Of a DNA stretch of 12,668 bases, positions 1 through 8,217 are shown piece by piece (the stretch's first letter is position 1; each line of letters begins with the position of its first letter). Origin of the DNA: Clostridiales bacterium (GTDB taxonomy: Bacteria > Bacillota > Clostridia > Christensenellales > CAG-138); NCBI GenBank assembly GCA_031270585.1, contig JAISXK010000099.1:1-12668 (forward strand), in the 5' to 3' direction. The notes beneath the pieces were generated by a model that ran no database searches, was not told where the DNA came from, and was given only the letters and a program-made list of their open reading frames with translations. The translations under genes and the position numbers were made by a program.

Positions 1-44
1 CGGGGTTTCGGTCTTCATCATATGCGCAGCAATGTTTTTATATA

Positions 45-1757
45 CTATCCCCGCAGCTGTACAAATGTGTTCATCAAATTCAGCCGCCCATAACCCCAGC
101 GGTCGTTGGGGTAGGCTATGCCGGGATCCCGCTCGCAGCCGCCAATCAGGTAGGATCGTAGCAGGTGGCTGTTAAACATCACTTGTTTTTTTTGCAGCGT
201 GCCCCATTGCAGCAACAGGGTACAAACCCCCGCCGCCATGGCTGCGGATACGCTTGTTCCGCTCATTGCGCCATGGCCCAAAGGATAAACGCCGTTTACG
301 CATACGCCGGGGGCCACATAGACGGGCGCCAGCATGGGTAAGCGCGTTGGTCCCCAGGATGAATCGACATAGAGGTTGCCCGTATGCGCGGAATACGCGC
401 CCACGCTCATCACGCCTATGGCAGTGGCAGGCACGGTTATGGTGTTGTCGGGCGTGGGCGCTATAAACGCTACATCCGGGTTCAGAAAGCCCGTCATGGG
501 TAGCCACGCATGGTAATTGCCATCCATTACGCTGTCCCCATGCACGATAATGGTCCATATACCGGGGTTGGGGTCATAAACCTTTACCCATGTAAGCTGA
601 CCGCCGCTGTCGGAAAGCGGAAAATGATACTGTATATTTACCCGCGCCTGCTCAAATACGAGCTTCACGTCCATCGTGCTGCCGGGCCTCGCCGGAGCAG
701 GCCCCACTAACTCCCCCCCGGGTGAGCGCAGCGATATGCTGATGATGTCTGCGGCGCTGTTCCAAATTTGCACGTTGATAGCGTCGGGCGTGAAGCCGGT
801 TTGTATTTCAATATTCTTTGTGGCTCCTGCTGCGGCAAGGCGGCCATGTGTATGGTGGCGCGCCAACACTTCGTTGCCAGCAGCCACCACCATGGATACC
901 CCGGTCAAGTGCGATACGCGGGCAAGGTACCCTTCCAGTGGGGAGAATCCGTCATGGCTGCCAAAGTTGGTTCCTAAGCCTAAAAATATGGAGACCGGCT
1001 GCTTGCGCTCCGACGCTTGTTCCAAAATATAATTGATACCCAGCATCACGTCGGACGACGCGAACGCGTTTTCCTGGGTGGACGGTATCATATGCCGCGC
1101 GAGGTGGTAGGGATTGGCTTTGCGCAGCTTTACCACGAGCAGATCCGCATCCGGCGCGGCGCCTATGTACTCCTCCGCCTCCCTGCCAGCTGCTGCGGCG
1201 GCCAGAAATGTGCCGTGGCCCACCGTATCCCGTTGGGGCACGATTGCATACGGGTCATCGACGGATAAAGCCCTGTTGATATCCTCTTCGCTGTATTGCG
1301 AGCCAAACAGGTAGCCCGAAGGCGGCGCGCCGGCAATCGTCTGATCCCATATGGATATGATTTTTGTGCTGCCATCCTCGTAACGAAAGGCGGGCAGCGT
1401 ATAATCCACCCCCGTATCCACCACGCCAATGAGCATCCCGCCGCCCTTTAAACCTAAATAGGGCTGGCGCTGCACCTGCAATATCCCCGTAACGCTAAGA
1501 TCAATTGCACCCAGTAGCCCCAGTATGACGGGGTAGGCACTCAAGTCGGCTGGCTCTATCGCATCTATGGTCGTATCCACAATGCCGCGCTGCAAATACG
1601 CCACCGTATAGCCGCCTACAAGCTGTTTCCCCAAGTGTATGGCGGTGTTTTCGGCAATGTCCGTCTGTGCAAGATTGCTGGCGCGCAGGATAAAATCCAC
1701 AGCCTCATCCGTATCATAAAAGCCCGCTTCTTCTCTTTCCAACCCGTCAATCTCCAT
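45..1757 (-). CDS. Csp-type S8 (subtilisin-like) serine protease, second of pair
   Basis: A 570-residue subtilisin-family protease. Asp114 lies in VVDTGVDY, His181 in GHGTF, the oxyanion Asn295 in AAGNE and the nucleophile Ser502 in SGTSVSAA, so the triad looks intact. Residues 1 to about 100 resemble a Csp prodomain. A beta-rich insertion between Asn295 and Ser502 (about 300-445) matches the jelly-roll insert typical of clostridial Csp proteases. There is no signal peptide, as expected for proteins packaged into spores. The ATG overlaps the end of the upstream protease gene by 11 bases and has an AAAGG box 7 bases ahead, so translation is probably coupled. Family knowledge: Csp proteases process pro-SleC or act as germinant-sensing pseudoproteases; this copy is not a pseudoprotease by its residues. 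Which Csp paralogue (A, B or C) it corresponds to cannot be decided from sequence alone. Confidence 0.93.
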   Translation of the reverse strand: MEIDGLEREEAGFYDTDEAVDFILRASNLAQTDIAENTAIHLGKQLVGGYTVAYLQRGIVDTTIDAIEPADLSAYPVILGLLGAIDLSVTGILQVQRQPYLGLKGGGMLIGVVDTGVDYTLPAFRYEDGSTKIISIWDQTIAGAPPSGYLFGSQYSEEDINRALSVDDPYAIVPQRDTVGHGTFLAAAAAGREAEEYIGAAPDADLLVVKLRKANPYHLARHMIPSTQENAFASSDVMLGINYILEQASERKQPVSIFLGLGTNFGSHDGFSPLEGYLARVSHLTGVSMVVAAGNEVLARHHTHGRLAAAGATKNIEIQTGFTPDAINVQIWNSAADIISISLRSPGGELVGPAPARPGSTMDVKLVFEQARVNIQYHFPLSDSGGQLTWVKVYDPNPGIWTIIVHGDSVMDGNYHAWLPMTGFLNPDVAFIAPTPDNTITVPATAIGVMSVGAYSAHTGNLYVDSSWGPTRLPMLAPVYVAPGVCVNGVYPLGHGAMSGTSVSAAMAAGVCTLLLQWGTLQKKQVMFNSHLLRSYLIGGCERDPGIAYPNDRWGYGRLNLMNTFVQLRG

Positions 1758-3486
1758 TCCACAGCCTTTTCAAGCGCACGAGCTCGCCCAATGTTTCACC
1801 CAAATTCAACGCGCCGTACCCCCAAATGGGGTTCGGATAGGCGATTTGTTTGTTGCGTAGCGCGTTTCTTCGCATAAATGCCTTGATTTTTTGCCCATAA
1901 AGAAACGGGTCGTTTCCCCGCACTATGCCCCATTCCATCATGAGCGCCGCAGCGCCCGTCACAAAGGGCGCCGCAAAGCTCGTGCCCGAATAAGCGCTGT
2001 AACCGCCTCCCATGTGCGCGGATACGATCTGATAGGCCGGCGCCACCAAATCGGGTTTTACATAAACATCGTTGCGTGTATACCCCCGGCCCGAAAAGGC
2101 CATCGTGCTGTTGAGCGCGGCGTTGTAACCGCCTACGGAAATCACATGATGCGCCGTGGATGGCAGCGTAAGCGTGGTAGCGGCGTCGGGGTTCAAAAAC
2201 GCCGTTCTGGTGGTTACATCCTCCTCGGTGGGCAGCCAGATATCAAAACGCCCGTGCACCACGTCTGCGGCGTATACATGCAGCATCCAGATCCCCTCCT
2301 GCACGGCTGCCGCGCGGCCGGCCTCCAGGCGAAAAAACACTTCCTGATCCGTATTGTAATGCGTGGGCATGCCCACGGCAAATTGCACAACGGTTTCCCC
2401 CAGAAGGAACGCGCTCTGTGCGTCGGCGATATGCAACATGCCGCTACTTTCTCTCCCCGGAGAAACAAGCTCGTATGAAAACGTATCCGCAAAGTTTTTC
2501 CAAAGCGTCAGGTACAGCGAGCGCGTGCCGGGCGGCACCGAAAAGGGAGCCGAAACGCTCTCTCCCTCTCTCAACGTTGCGCTGTAGTGGTGTCCTGCGG
2601 CGCCTTCGTTGCCCGTACCCACTACGATCACGTTTTTCCATTGCTGCGCCATTTCATTTATATAGGTTTCAAAAAGGGAGTTTCCGTCATGCGCGCCGTT
2701 GTTTGTTCCATAACTGATATTGATGGCCACGGGCATATGAAATTCCATGGCTTTATTCAGAGCATAGCGTATACCGCGCATCAGTTCCGTGGTGCGCGTC
2801 AGGTTTCTGTCGCCTCTTTGCGCCAGCTTCACAACCACGAGTGAGGCTTGGGGCGCCACGCCCGCGTTTCTGCCGCCGCTCGCCGCGCCATTGCCGGTGG
2901 CGACGCCCGCAACGGCTGTGCCATGCCCCAACGTATCGGTAGCGGGCAACTGCGCGCCGGATATAAGCGCGTAATTGATATCCTTGGCGGTATATTCCAC
3001 GCCCTCAAAAAAGCCCGTGGGCGCTGCACCCACGCCGTCTTGATCCCAAACGGCCAATATGCGCGTGGTGCCGTCCTCATACATAAAATCCCGGTGCCTG
3101 TAATCGATGCCCGAATCAAGTACCGCCACCAACACGCCGCGTCCCTGTAAGCCGTAAGTCCCTTGCATACCGGCCGCGATATAGCCGTCGCTCAATCCGG
3201 AGATGGTTTGCGGCGCGAGCGCCTGCGGCAACTCCCAATATTCGATCTCAGGAAAGCCATTAAGACTGTTGATCACCTCCTTATCCATGGTCAAAATCGC
3301 GTAGCGCGCGCCAAGCGTCTCCGCTTGGGCGTTCAATGCCCGGCTAACGGACGCCAGATCTCCATTATATTTTACAATAACCTCCCAGCGCCCGTCTCCT
3401 TTTTGCGCCGCGTCGTTCACCGCCGGCTCTGCCCATGGCGGCGCCTCCTGTGGCGGGTCATCCCTGCTTGGTATATCCTGCGGCAT
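1747..3486 (-). CDS. Csp-type S8 (subtilisin-like) serine protease, first of pair
   Basis: A 579-residue subtilisin-family protease, counted from the ATG at 3486. The triad is complete: Asp124 in VLDSGIDY, His188 in GHGTAVAG and Ser503 in SGTSFAAP, with oxyanion Asn293 in GTGNEG. Residues 34-95 (starting WEVIVKYNGD) resemble a Csp prodomain, preceded by about 30 Pro- and Asp-rich residues. Residues 300-440 form the beta-rich jelly-roll insert of Csp proteases. The protein has no signal peptide. A GTG at 3495 also opens the frame, but it lies inside the purine-rich ribosome binding site, so the ATG at 3486 is preferred. The gene lies 25 bases after a broken small ORF, overlaps the next protease by 11 bases, and is divergent from sleC. 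Inferred role: cleavage of the SleC proenzyme at germination, as CspB does. Other S8 roles cannot be excluded. Confidence 0.94.
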   Translation of the reverse strand: MPQDIPSRDDPPQEAPPWAEPAVNDAAQKGDGRWEVIVKYNGDLASVSRALNAQAETLGARYAILTMDKEVINSLNGFPEIEYWELPQALAPQTISGLSDGYIAAGMQGTYGLQGRGVLVAVLDSGIDYRHRDFMYEDGTTRILAVWDQDGVGAAPTGFFEGVEYTAKDINYALISGAQLPATDTLGHGTAVAGVATGNGAASGGRNAGVAPQASLVVVKLAQRGDRNLTRTTELMRGIRYALNKAMEFHMPVAINISYGTNNGAHDGNSLFETYINEMAQQWKNVIVVGTGNEGAAGHHYSATLREGESVSAPFSVPPGTRSLYLTLWKNFADTFSYELVSPGRESSGMLHIADAQSAFLLGETVVQFAVGMPTHYNTDQEVFFRLEAGRAAAVQEGIWMLHVYAADVVHGRFDIWLPTEEDVTTRTAFLNPDAATTLTLPSTAHHVISVGGYNAALNSTMAFSGRGYTRNDVYVKPDLVAPAYQIVSAHMGGGYSAYSGTSFAAPFVTGAAALMMEWGIVRGNDPFLYGQKIKAFMRRNALRNKQIAYPNPIWGYGALNLGETLGELVRLKRLWNGD

Positions 3487-3491
3487 CCCGG

Positions 3492-3502
3492 TCACCCCCC
3501 TT
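3492..3502 (-). promoter_or_regulatory. Ribosome binding site deciding the first protease start
   Basis: On the minus strand the bases read AAGGGGGGTGA, close to the AAGGAGGTGA anti-SD complement. It sits 8 bases from the ATG at 3486 (counted from the G run), whereas the GTG at 3495 is within the site itself. This favours the ATG start. Confidence 0.7.
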
Positions 3503-3511
3503 CTTCAGGTA

Positions 3512-3753
3512 TCAAAAAATACTGTGTATTCTATTCCACTCAAAGCGGCAGGACTGCCACTCCCCGTCGACAAAGGCGTAGCCCTCCACCTCTTTGTCGT
3601 CGCTCTGGATGGGAACAACCACAGTCCCTGCCTGTCATGCAGGCAAATATACATATAGCGGTTTAGATACCGCCGCATAATATACGGCATAGAATCCCCA
3701 TGATGGGAAGGGCAATAGCTAATCTCGATGGGCGGCGGCGCGTAAAGCTTCAT
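3512..3753 (-). pseudogene. Small conserved-looking ORF of about 80 codons broken by a one-base frameshift
   Basis: A minus-strand ATG at 3753 has a GGAGAGG box 6 bases upstream and opens a frame encoding MKLYAPPPIE and onward. The frame reads plausibly to about residue 43 (near 3626), then turns into arginine- and serine-rich shadow-like sequence ending at 3505. The next frame is open from 3634 and gives a convincing C-terminal half (VPIQSDDKEVEGYAF, EWQSCRFEWNRIHSIF) ending at a TGA at 3512. Adding one G to the GGG run at 3626-3628 joins the halves into exactly 80 residues. I do not recognise the family. No signal peptide or membrane segment is seen. It would be first in the csp operon, 25 bases before the protease. 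Either the gene is genuinely inactivated or a base was lost in a homopolymer during sequencing; no classical slippery heptamer for programmed -1 shifting is evident. Confidence 0.55.
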
Positions 3754-3881
3754 AAGCATCCTCTCCAGTCGGTATTTCTCAATATATTCATACCGTTCAC
3801 GCGTTAGACTCCATGGCAATGTTTTTCGGCTCATGCGCATATGATAAAGGGAACATTGAATTATTTAAGAAGGTGATGACT
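3754..3881. promoter_or_regulatory. Divergent intergenic region between the csp operon and sleC
   Basis: The 128 bp between the two divergent start codons must hold promoters for both directions. The most promoter-like bases are around 3838-3845 (CATATGAT on the plus strand, TCATATG on the minus strand), which loosely resemble the -10 boxes of sporulation sigma factors (sigma G CATWHTA-like, sigma E CATA-like). I found no convincing -35 partner at the right distance on either strand. Sporulation control is expected from the family, not shown by the sequence. Confidence 0.35.
3868..3876 (+). promoter_or_regulatory. Ribosome binding site deciding the sleC start
   Basis: AGAAGGTGA is followed by the ATG at 3882, with 8 bases between the GG and the ATG. 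An ATG at 3876 overlaps the site, and the longer frame from 3813 has no such box, so 3882 is the best start. Confidence 0.7.
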
Positions 3882-5123
3882 ATGGAAACCCGTTTTTCAA
3901 GAGGGGTGGGGCATCTGCAGGTGAACGTGTTTACACAAGGGCGCGCGCGACCTGTAGAGCGAGCGTCTATTACGATTGCGTCCCATGGCCAGTGGGATAT
4001 TTTGGAGAGATTGACGACCGGCGTATACGGCCAAACCGAAAAAATCAATCTGGCTACGCCGCCGCCTGCGTTCAGTGCGGAGCCGAGCGAAATACGCCCC
4101 TACAGCCTATATGACTTGCTTATTTCCGCTGAAGGGTACGACAATGTAAGGGTGGAAGGCGTGCAGGTGCTGCCCTTTACCACCGCTCTGCAGGATGTGG
4201 ATCTTGAAGCGCGCGCAACGCCGCGCACGCAACTCATTACCATAGACGACAACACGCTCTTTGGCGCGTATCCTCCGAAAGACCCCGAGGAGGAAACAAA
4301 GCCGCTACCGCCAGGCATTGGATATATCGTGTTGCCAAATCCAGTGGTGCCCGAATATGTTGTGGTGCATGACGGCACGCCGCAAAACGCGGCGGCGGCC
4401 AATTACCATATCCCTTTTGCGGATTATATTAAGAACGTGGCCAGCTGCGAAATCTACGCTTCCTGGCCTGAACCGGCGCTGGAAGCAAATATTCTTGCCA
4501 TACTCAGCTTTACGCTTAACCGGATATATACCGAGTGGTACCGTAGCCGCGGCTATGAGTTTAACATCACCAGCAGCACCGCTTACGACCAAGCCTTTGT
4601 ATACGGGCGTAATATTTTTGCGGAAGTTTCTCAGGTAGTGGATAGGCTTTTTACCAGCTACATCACCAAACCCCATATCCGCCAGCCCTTATTTGCCCAA
4701 TATTGTGATGGTCAGCGCATCCAGTGCCCCGGCTGGCTTTCACAATGGGGCAGCAAGGCGCTCGCGGATCAAGGATACAACTCCATGGATATATTAAAGT
4801 ATTACTATGGTTATGACGTGCACCTGATGCAGGCATCGGCGGTGGCGGGCATACCGGCTTCCTTTCCGGGACGCAACCTGCAGTTGGGCTCCACCGGCCC
4901 CGGCGTGCGGTTGATACAGTCACAATTAAACGCCATACATAACAACTATCCCGCCCTGCCCCTCGTGCGCGTGGACGGCCTTTTTGGCGAGGATACGCTC
5001 GCGGCCGTGACGCAATTTCAACATATATTCGGCAATAACGCAACAGGTACTGTGGATTTTTCCACCTGGTATACGATATCGCGCATATATGTGGCGGTTG
5101 CACGCCTGGCGGAGCTTCTATAG
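3882..5123 (+). CDS. sleC: Spore cortex-lytic enzyme SleC homologue (proenzyme)
   Basis: A 413-residue protein with the SleC layout, slightly shorter than the roughly 430-residue clostridial family members. Residues 10-110 form a beta-rich N-terminal pro-region. A Pro- and Glu-rich linker follows (about 128-155), then a SpoIID-like lytic transglycosylase domain (about 155-315) with the expected catalytic Glu190 in NVASCEIYASWP. The motif QYCDGQRIQCPGWLSQWG (273-290) is characteristic of SleC. The C-terminus (about 335-408) is a peptidoglycan-binding type 1 domain containing VDGLFGEDTLAAVTQFQ. There is no signal peptide, as in known SleC. In clostridia SleC is stored inactive in the spore, Csp proteases remove the pro-region at germination, and the enzyme cleaves cortex glycan. 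The divergent csp genes next door support this role. A non-cortex SpoIID-family hydrolase is the main alternative. Confidence 0.9.
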   Translation: METRFSRGVGHLQVNVFTQGRARPVERASITIASHGQWDILERLTTGVYGQTEKINLATPPPAFSAEPSEIRPYSLYDLLISAEGYDNVRVEGVQVLPFTTALQDVDLEARATPRTQLITIDDNTLFGAYPPKDPEEETKPLPPGIGYIVLPNPVVPEYVVVHDGTPQNAAAANYHIPFADYIKNVASCEIYASWPEPALEANILAILSFTLNRIYTEWYRSRGYEFNITSSTAYDQAFVYGRNIFAEVSQVVDRLFTSYITKPHIRQPLFAQYCDGQRIQCPGWLSQWGSKALADQGYNSMDILKYYYGYDVHLMQASAVAGIPASFPGRNLQLGSTGPGVRLIQSQLNAIHNNYPALPLVRVDGLFGEDTLAAVTQFQHIFGNNATGTVDFSTWYTISRIYVAVARLAELL

Positions 5124-5151
5124 AAGAGCCGCGTTACTTGAATGAGCGTTC

Positions 5152-5177
5152 CTGATGTCTTGGCAATCCCAAATCAG
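5152..5177. terminator. Weak hairpin between convergent genes
   Basis: In the 72-bp gap between the sleC stop and the stop of the MacB-like gene, CTGAT and TTGG pair with CCAA and ATCAG, forming a 9-bp stem with a 3-base bulge and a 5-base loop. There is no T tract on either strand, so it is not a standard intrinsic terminator. No better terminator was seen for either gene. Confidence 0.25.
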
Positions 5178-5195
5178 ATAGCGCATATTGATAAT

Positions 5196-6377
5196 TTAAC
5201 CGCCACCTTTCTTAAGCATAGCGTGCCAATCCGAAACCGGGTTTAAGATTGGCGTACTATGGCTTAAGGATGCCTCGCGGCGCAGCCTCCCGCGTGAAAG
5301 GAAGCAAATCAATAGCGCAAGAGCTGCCGTTAAAAAAGTGATTCCTGCCTGCTTCCACAGCAACATACTGTATGTTACATCCCGCAGGCAGGGCGCTATC
5401 GCAAGATACTCCCTTAGATCATTGCCAATCTGCTCCATGAGGGCGCTCCAGAAAGAAAAATCGCTCCAGCGGGTGGGAATAAGCCAGTCCGGCAGGGCAT
5501 CGAGAAACGCGCTTAGCGATATGGCAATGCAAAGAAGCAAACAAAGCATGCCTATTCTCCAAAGGGTGCGGGAACGTTTTTTTATCCGGCCGGTCAATAG
5601 CGCCGCCCCATAAAACGCGAGTACGAGTACCGGCAACACCGCTATGACCGATGCAAGAAAAGATGGTGTCCCCATCAGGATATAGTCGGGCTGACCCAGC
5701 CCTGAACTTACCGCAAAGCTCTCCACATCGTCGCGCGCGGGGGACGATGGCCCGCCGGAGAGCTCGACAGCGCTATAGCTCTGCGTCTTATCCTCATCCG
5801 CATACGCGAGCAACGCCAGCGGGTTCTCGCCCTCAAACACGCCGCGTATAATGCGCGCTTCGCCATCGACCTCAACGGTCTTGCCCAGAACATCTGCGCT
5901 ACCCCACAGCACCCACGCCAGGCCTGAAGAAACCGCACAGCCGGCGCTGTCGGTGACGCCGGGAGCGTAACCGGAAAGATACGCCGCCTGCCAAACCAGG
6001 GACGCTTCGCCGCTGTAGAGGATGCAACCGGCCGCCGTCCCGCTGTATTCGGCGGAAAATTGCGCCTGCCGCTCGTGCCAAAAGGTAGGCCAAAACGAAT
6101 CTTCCCCACCTTGTTCAATGGCATACAGTCGCGCCTCATAAGCGATATCGCCGCTGATTGGCGCTTCGTACCGCAAAGAAAGAGCGGGGTACTGCCGCAA
6201 CGCCAACGCGTTCGCCGCGCCAATGACAGTACAACCTGCCAACACACTCCATAAAAGCACCTGAAGGATCGTTTGCTTTATACCCGTTCTCCTGTGCGTC
6301 CGCGTTGCCCGCCCCGTTCGAGTGGAAGGCGTTTGCACAGATGGCGCGGTATCCGTCTGCGTCGGAATCGTCTCCAT
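5196..6377 (-). CDS. MacB-like ABC-permease-family membrane protein, no ATPase domain
   Basis: A 393-residue protein with four predicted membrane segments (about 35-58, 237-263, 273-292 and 344-361) and an extracellular domain of about 175 residues between the first two. Residues 146-181 (GCAVSSGLAWVLWGS, ADVLGKTVEVDG, IIRGVFEG) match the end of the MacB periplasmic core domain, and the 1+3 membrane topology is that of MacB/FtsX-type permeases. The FtsX-like membrane region itself is hard to recognise, so the protein appears divergent. It follows the MacA-like adaptor by 18 bases, with GGGAGGGAGG 8 bases before its ATG, and is the last gene of the operon. Inference: it partners the adaptor as in MacAB-type systems, but no ATPase is encoded with it. 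It could instead have become a non-transport accessory or sensing protein. Confidence 0.72.
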   Translation of the reverse strand: METIPTQTDTAPSVQTPSTRTGRATRTHRRTGIKQTILQVLLWSVLAGCTVIGAANALALRQYPALSLRYEAPISGDIAYEARLYAIEQGGEDSFWPTFWHERQAQFSAEYSGTAAGCILYSGEASLVWQAAYLSGYAPGVTDSAGCAVSSGLAWVLWGSADVLGKTVEVDGEARIIRGVFEGENPLALLAYADEDKTQSYSAVELSGGPSSPARDDVESFAVSSGLGQPDYILMGTPSFLASVIAVLPVLVLAFYGAALLTGRIKKRSRTLWRIGMLCLLLCIAISLSAFLDALPDWLIPTRWSDFSFWSALMEQIGNDLREYLAIAPCLRDVTYSMLLWKQAGITFLTAALALLICFLSRGRLRREASLSHSTPILNPVSDWHAMLKKGGG

Positions 6378-6395
6378 TATTCCAGCCTCCCTCCC

Positions 6396-8213
6396 TCATT
6401 CATCCTGCATCCGTACTCTATCACCGGCGGCCACAGCTTTGTTGCTGCCGGTAATGACCAAAGCGTTTCTACTCACCGGCCCCTGCACGGCGGCCATATC
6501 GTCGTCCGAGGCGGTGATGCTGACCGACACCCTGGACACCACGTTTTCTACGCCCAGCACCGTGCTTTCCTGCTCCACAACGAGCAAGTAGTAGCCCGTA
6601 TTGTCCGAATGTATGGCCGATAGCGGAACGCATAGCTCGTAGGTGCCGCTATCCTGCACCATCCGCACATCCACCCGCTGCCCGGCCTCCCAATCGCCCT
6701 CGGGAAGGTTGATGGTGACCTGTACGGTATCCTTGTCGTCGGGTTGGGCGATGGCGGATACGGAACCGGTAACGGTGGGATTGTAGTACATGGAGCCTCC
6801 GCCCGTCGTCACCTCGCAATCTTCCCCGACAGATAACTTTTCCGCATCGGCACTATCCAGTAGCACATGCGCTTGAAAGCCCCCGGCGCTGTCTGTAAAG
6901 GCAACAAGGGGTTCCTGATTGGTCACGCTGCTTGCGGCCCTGGCAAAGGATACGGCGCCCGAAACATCACTGTACAGCACGCCATCGCTTGCCACAAGGC
7001 TTTTCAGAGCGTCCACGACGGCCTGTTGCTTTTCTATATCCAACAGTAGCGAGACGGCACTGAGGCTGTTCTGGGCAGCGGTGTCGGCAGTTTGCCGCGC
7101 GTTTTTCTCATAGTCTTGTTCGGCCTTTTGCAAGGTTCCCATCGCGTCCTCTATCCGGCGTTCGGCGCTGAGCCGGTTTTCCTCAGCCTTTTTTATGGCG
7201 GCTGTCAGGGCGTCCTTAGCTTTTTCGATCTCCGCTTGCAGCGCATCGGAGGACTGATCGGAACTCTTATAATAATCCTGCTCGGCCCTGGTAAGCGCGG
7301 CCTGCGCATCCTCAACCTTTCGCTGGGCGCTGAGCAAAGTGTCGTCGGCCTTGATCTGCGCGGCTTTCAGAGCCTCAAGGGCCTTTGCCTTTTCGGTGTC
7401 GTTCTCCGCGTTTTCATAAGCACTCTGGGCGGCGGCAACATCCTGGTCTGCCTGCGCAATCGCGGCGGTATTGTCCTCTTGGGCGCGCGTCAAATTGCGC
7501 TGCGCGGTATCAAGGGCGAACGTATCCGGCGCGTCCGCAACGTTTTGAAACGCCTTGCTAAGCGCGACCGCCGCCGCGTCGATGTCGGCTTCTCCTTGGG
7601 CACGCGTGGTATCGTAGTCATCCTCCGCGCGTTGCAGGCTTTTTTTTGCCTGATCCACAGAGGTCGCGTCCGTTTTCTCCGTTCGCTCCAACTTGTCAAT
7701 ATCCAACAACAGCTTGTCAAGGCCAGCCGCTTCACGGGTCAGCTTTTCCTGTACTTCATCCATATCAAACCGGGCTACTGCATCGCCGGTTTGCACGCTC
7801 TGGCCCGAACCGACCAGTAGTTCCTCAATGGTGAGGCCCTCGGGCGCGGTAATGTCCAACGTATCCCGCGCGGACACCGTCGCTTGTTCCGTAATAGCGT
7901 CCATGATTTCCCCGCGCACCGGATTGGACAGTTCCACCCTTGCCAGGGTTGCGCCGCTCGTGCCCCGCGCGATGAGCGTGAGTATGAGCAGACCCACAAA
8001 AAACAGGACGATATAGCCGCCTATGCGCCGCTGCGCGGGATCGGAAAAACGCGGCAGGGCAGGCAGGCGGCTGAAAAACCCATGCCTGTTTCTTTTCCTG
8101 CGCGAAGGCTTCGCAGCCTCATCAATTGGTTCAGGCTGTCCCATTTCATCTATACCGGTATCAGGTAAGGGCGCCCATCTTTCTTCCATATTCGTATCAA
8201 CCTTGTTTCCCAT
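6396..8213 (-). CDS. MacA/HlyD-like membrane-fusion adaptor with long coiled coil
   Basis: A 605-residue protein from the ATG at 8213. About 62 N-terminal cytoplasmic residues rich in Pro, acidic and basic amino acids precede one membrane anchor (about 64-83). Next comes the first half of a lipoyl-like domain (LVGSGQSVQTGDAVARFD, 133-150). A coiled coil follows from about 152 to 405, built from repeats ending in RAEDDY, RAQEDN, RAEQDY and KAEQDY (195, 243, 309, 363). After it come the second lipoyl half (about 409-440) and beta-barrel-type domains to the end. Known relatives (MacA, HlyD, YknX-like) link a permease to outer layers. The coiled coil is longer than in typical Gram-positive adaptors. 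The gene starts 4 bases after the MalG-like stop and sits 18 bases before the MacB-like gene. The export role and its substrate are inferred. Confidence 0.85.
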   Translation of the reverse strand: MGNKVDTNMEERWAPLPDTGIDEMGQPEPIDEAAKPSRRKRNRHGFFSRLPALPRFSDPAQRRIGGYIVLFFVGLLILTLIARGTSGATLARVELSNPVRGEIMDAITEQATVSARDTLDITAPEGLTIEELLVGSGQSVQTGDAVARFDMDEVQEKLTREAAGLDKLLLDIDKLERTEKTDATSVDQAKKSLQRAEDDYDTTRAQGEADIDAAAVALSKAFQNVADAPDTFALDTAQRNLTRAQEDNTAAIAQADQDVAAAQSAYENAENDTEKAKALEALKAAQIKADDTLLSAQRKVEDAQAALTRAEQDYYKSSDQSSDALQAEIEKAKDALTAAIKKAEENRLSAERRIEDAMGTLQKAEQDYEKNARQTADTAAQNSLSAVSLLLDIEKQQAVVDALKSLVASDGVLYSDVSGAVSFARAASSVTNQEPLVAFTDSAGGFQAHVLLDSADAEKLSVGEDCEVTTGGGSMYYNPTVTGSVSAIAQPDDKDTVQVTINLPEGDWEAGQRVDVRMVQDSGTYELCVPLSAIHSDNTGYYLLVVEQESTVLGVENVVSRVSVSITASDDDMAAVQGPVSRNALVITGSNKAVAAGDRVRMQDE

Positions 8214-8217
8214 CAAC

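Noticed and set aside
1..22. Possible start of another minus-strand gene (ATGATGAAG)
   Set aside because: Only seven codons are visible and no ribosome binding site precedes them, so nothing can be supported.
1891..2478. A 195-codon plus-strand ORF
   Set aside because: It lies wholly antisense to the well-supported S8 protease, and its His/Arg-rich translation has no family features.
3598..3640. Programmed -1 ribosomal frameshift as an explanation for the broken small ORF
   Set aside because: No X XXY YYZ slippery heptamer is present in the reading frame in the overlap of the two frames; a lost base in the GGG run is simpler.
3813..3881. N-terminal extension of sleC to an upstream ATG
   Set aside because: There is no ribosome binding site at 3813, whereas AGAAGGTGA is correctly spaced before 3882 and gives the usual SleC N-terminus.
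7092..7820. A 242-codon plus-strand ORF
   Set aside because: It is antisense to the adaptor's coiled coil. Its Leu/Arg/Gly-rich composition is what the complement of Ala/Glu/Lys-rich heptads gives, and it has no convincing ribosome binding site.
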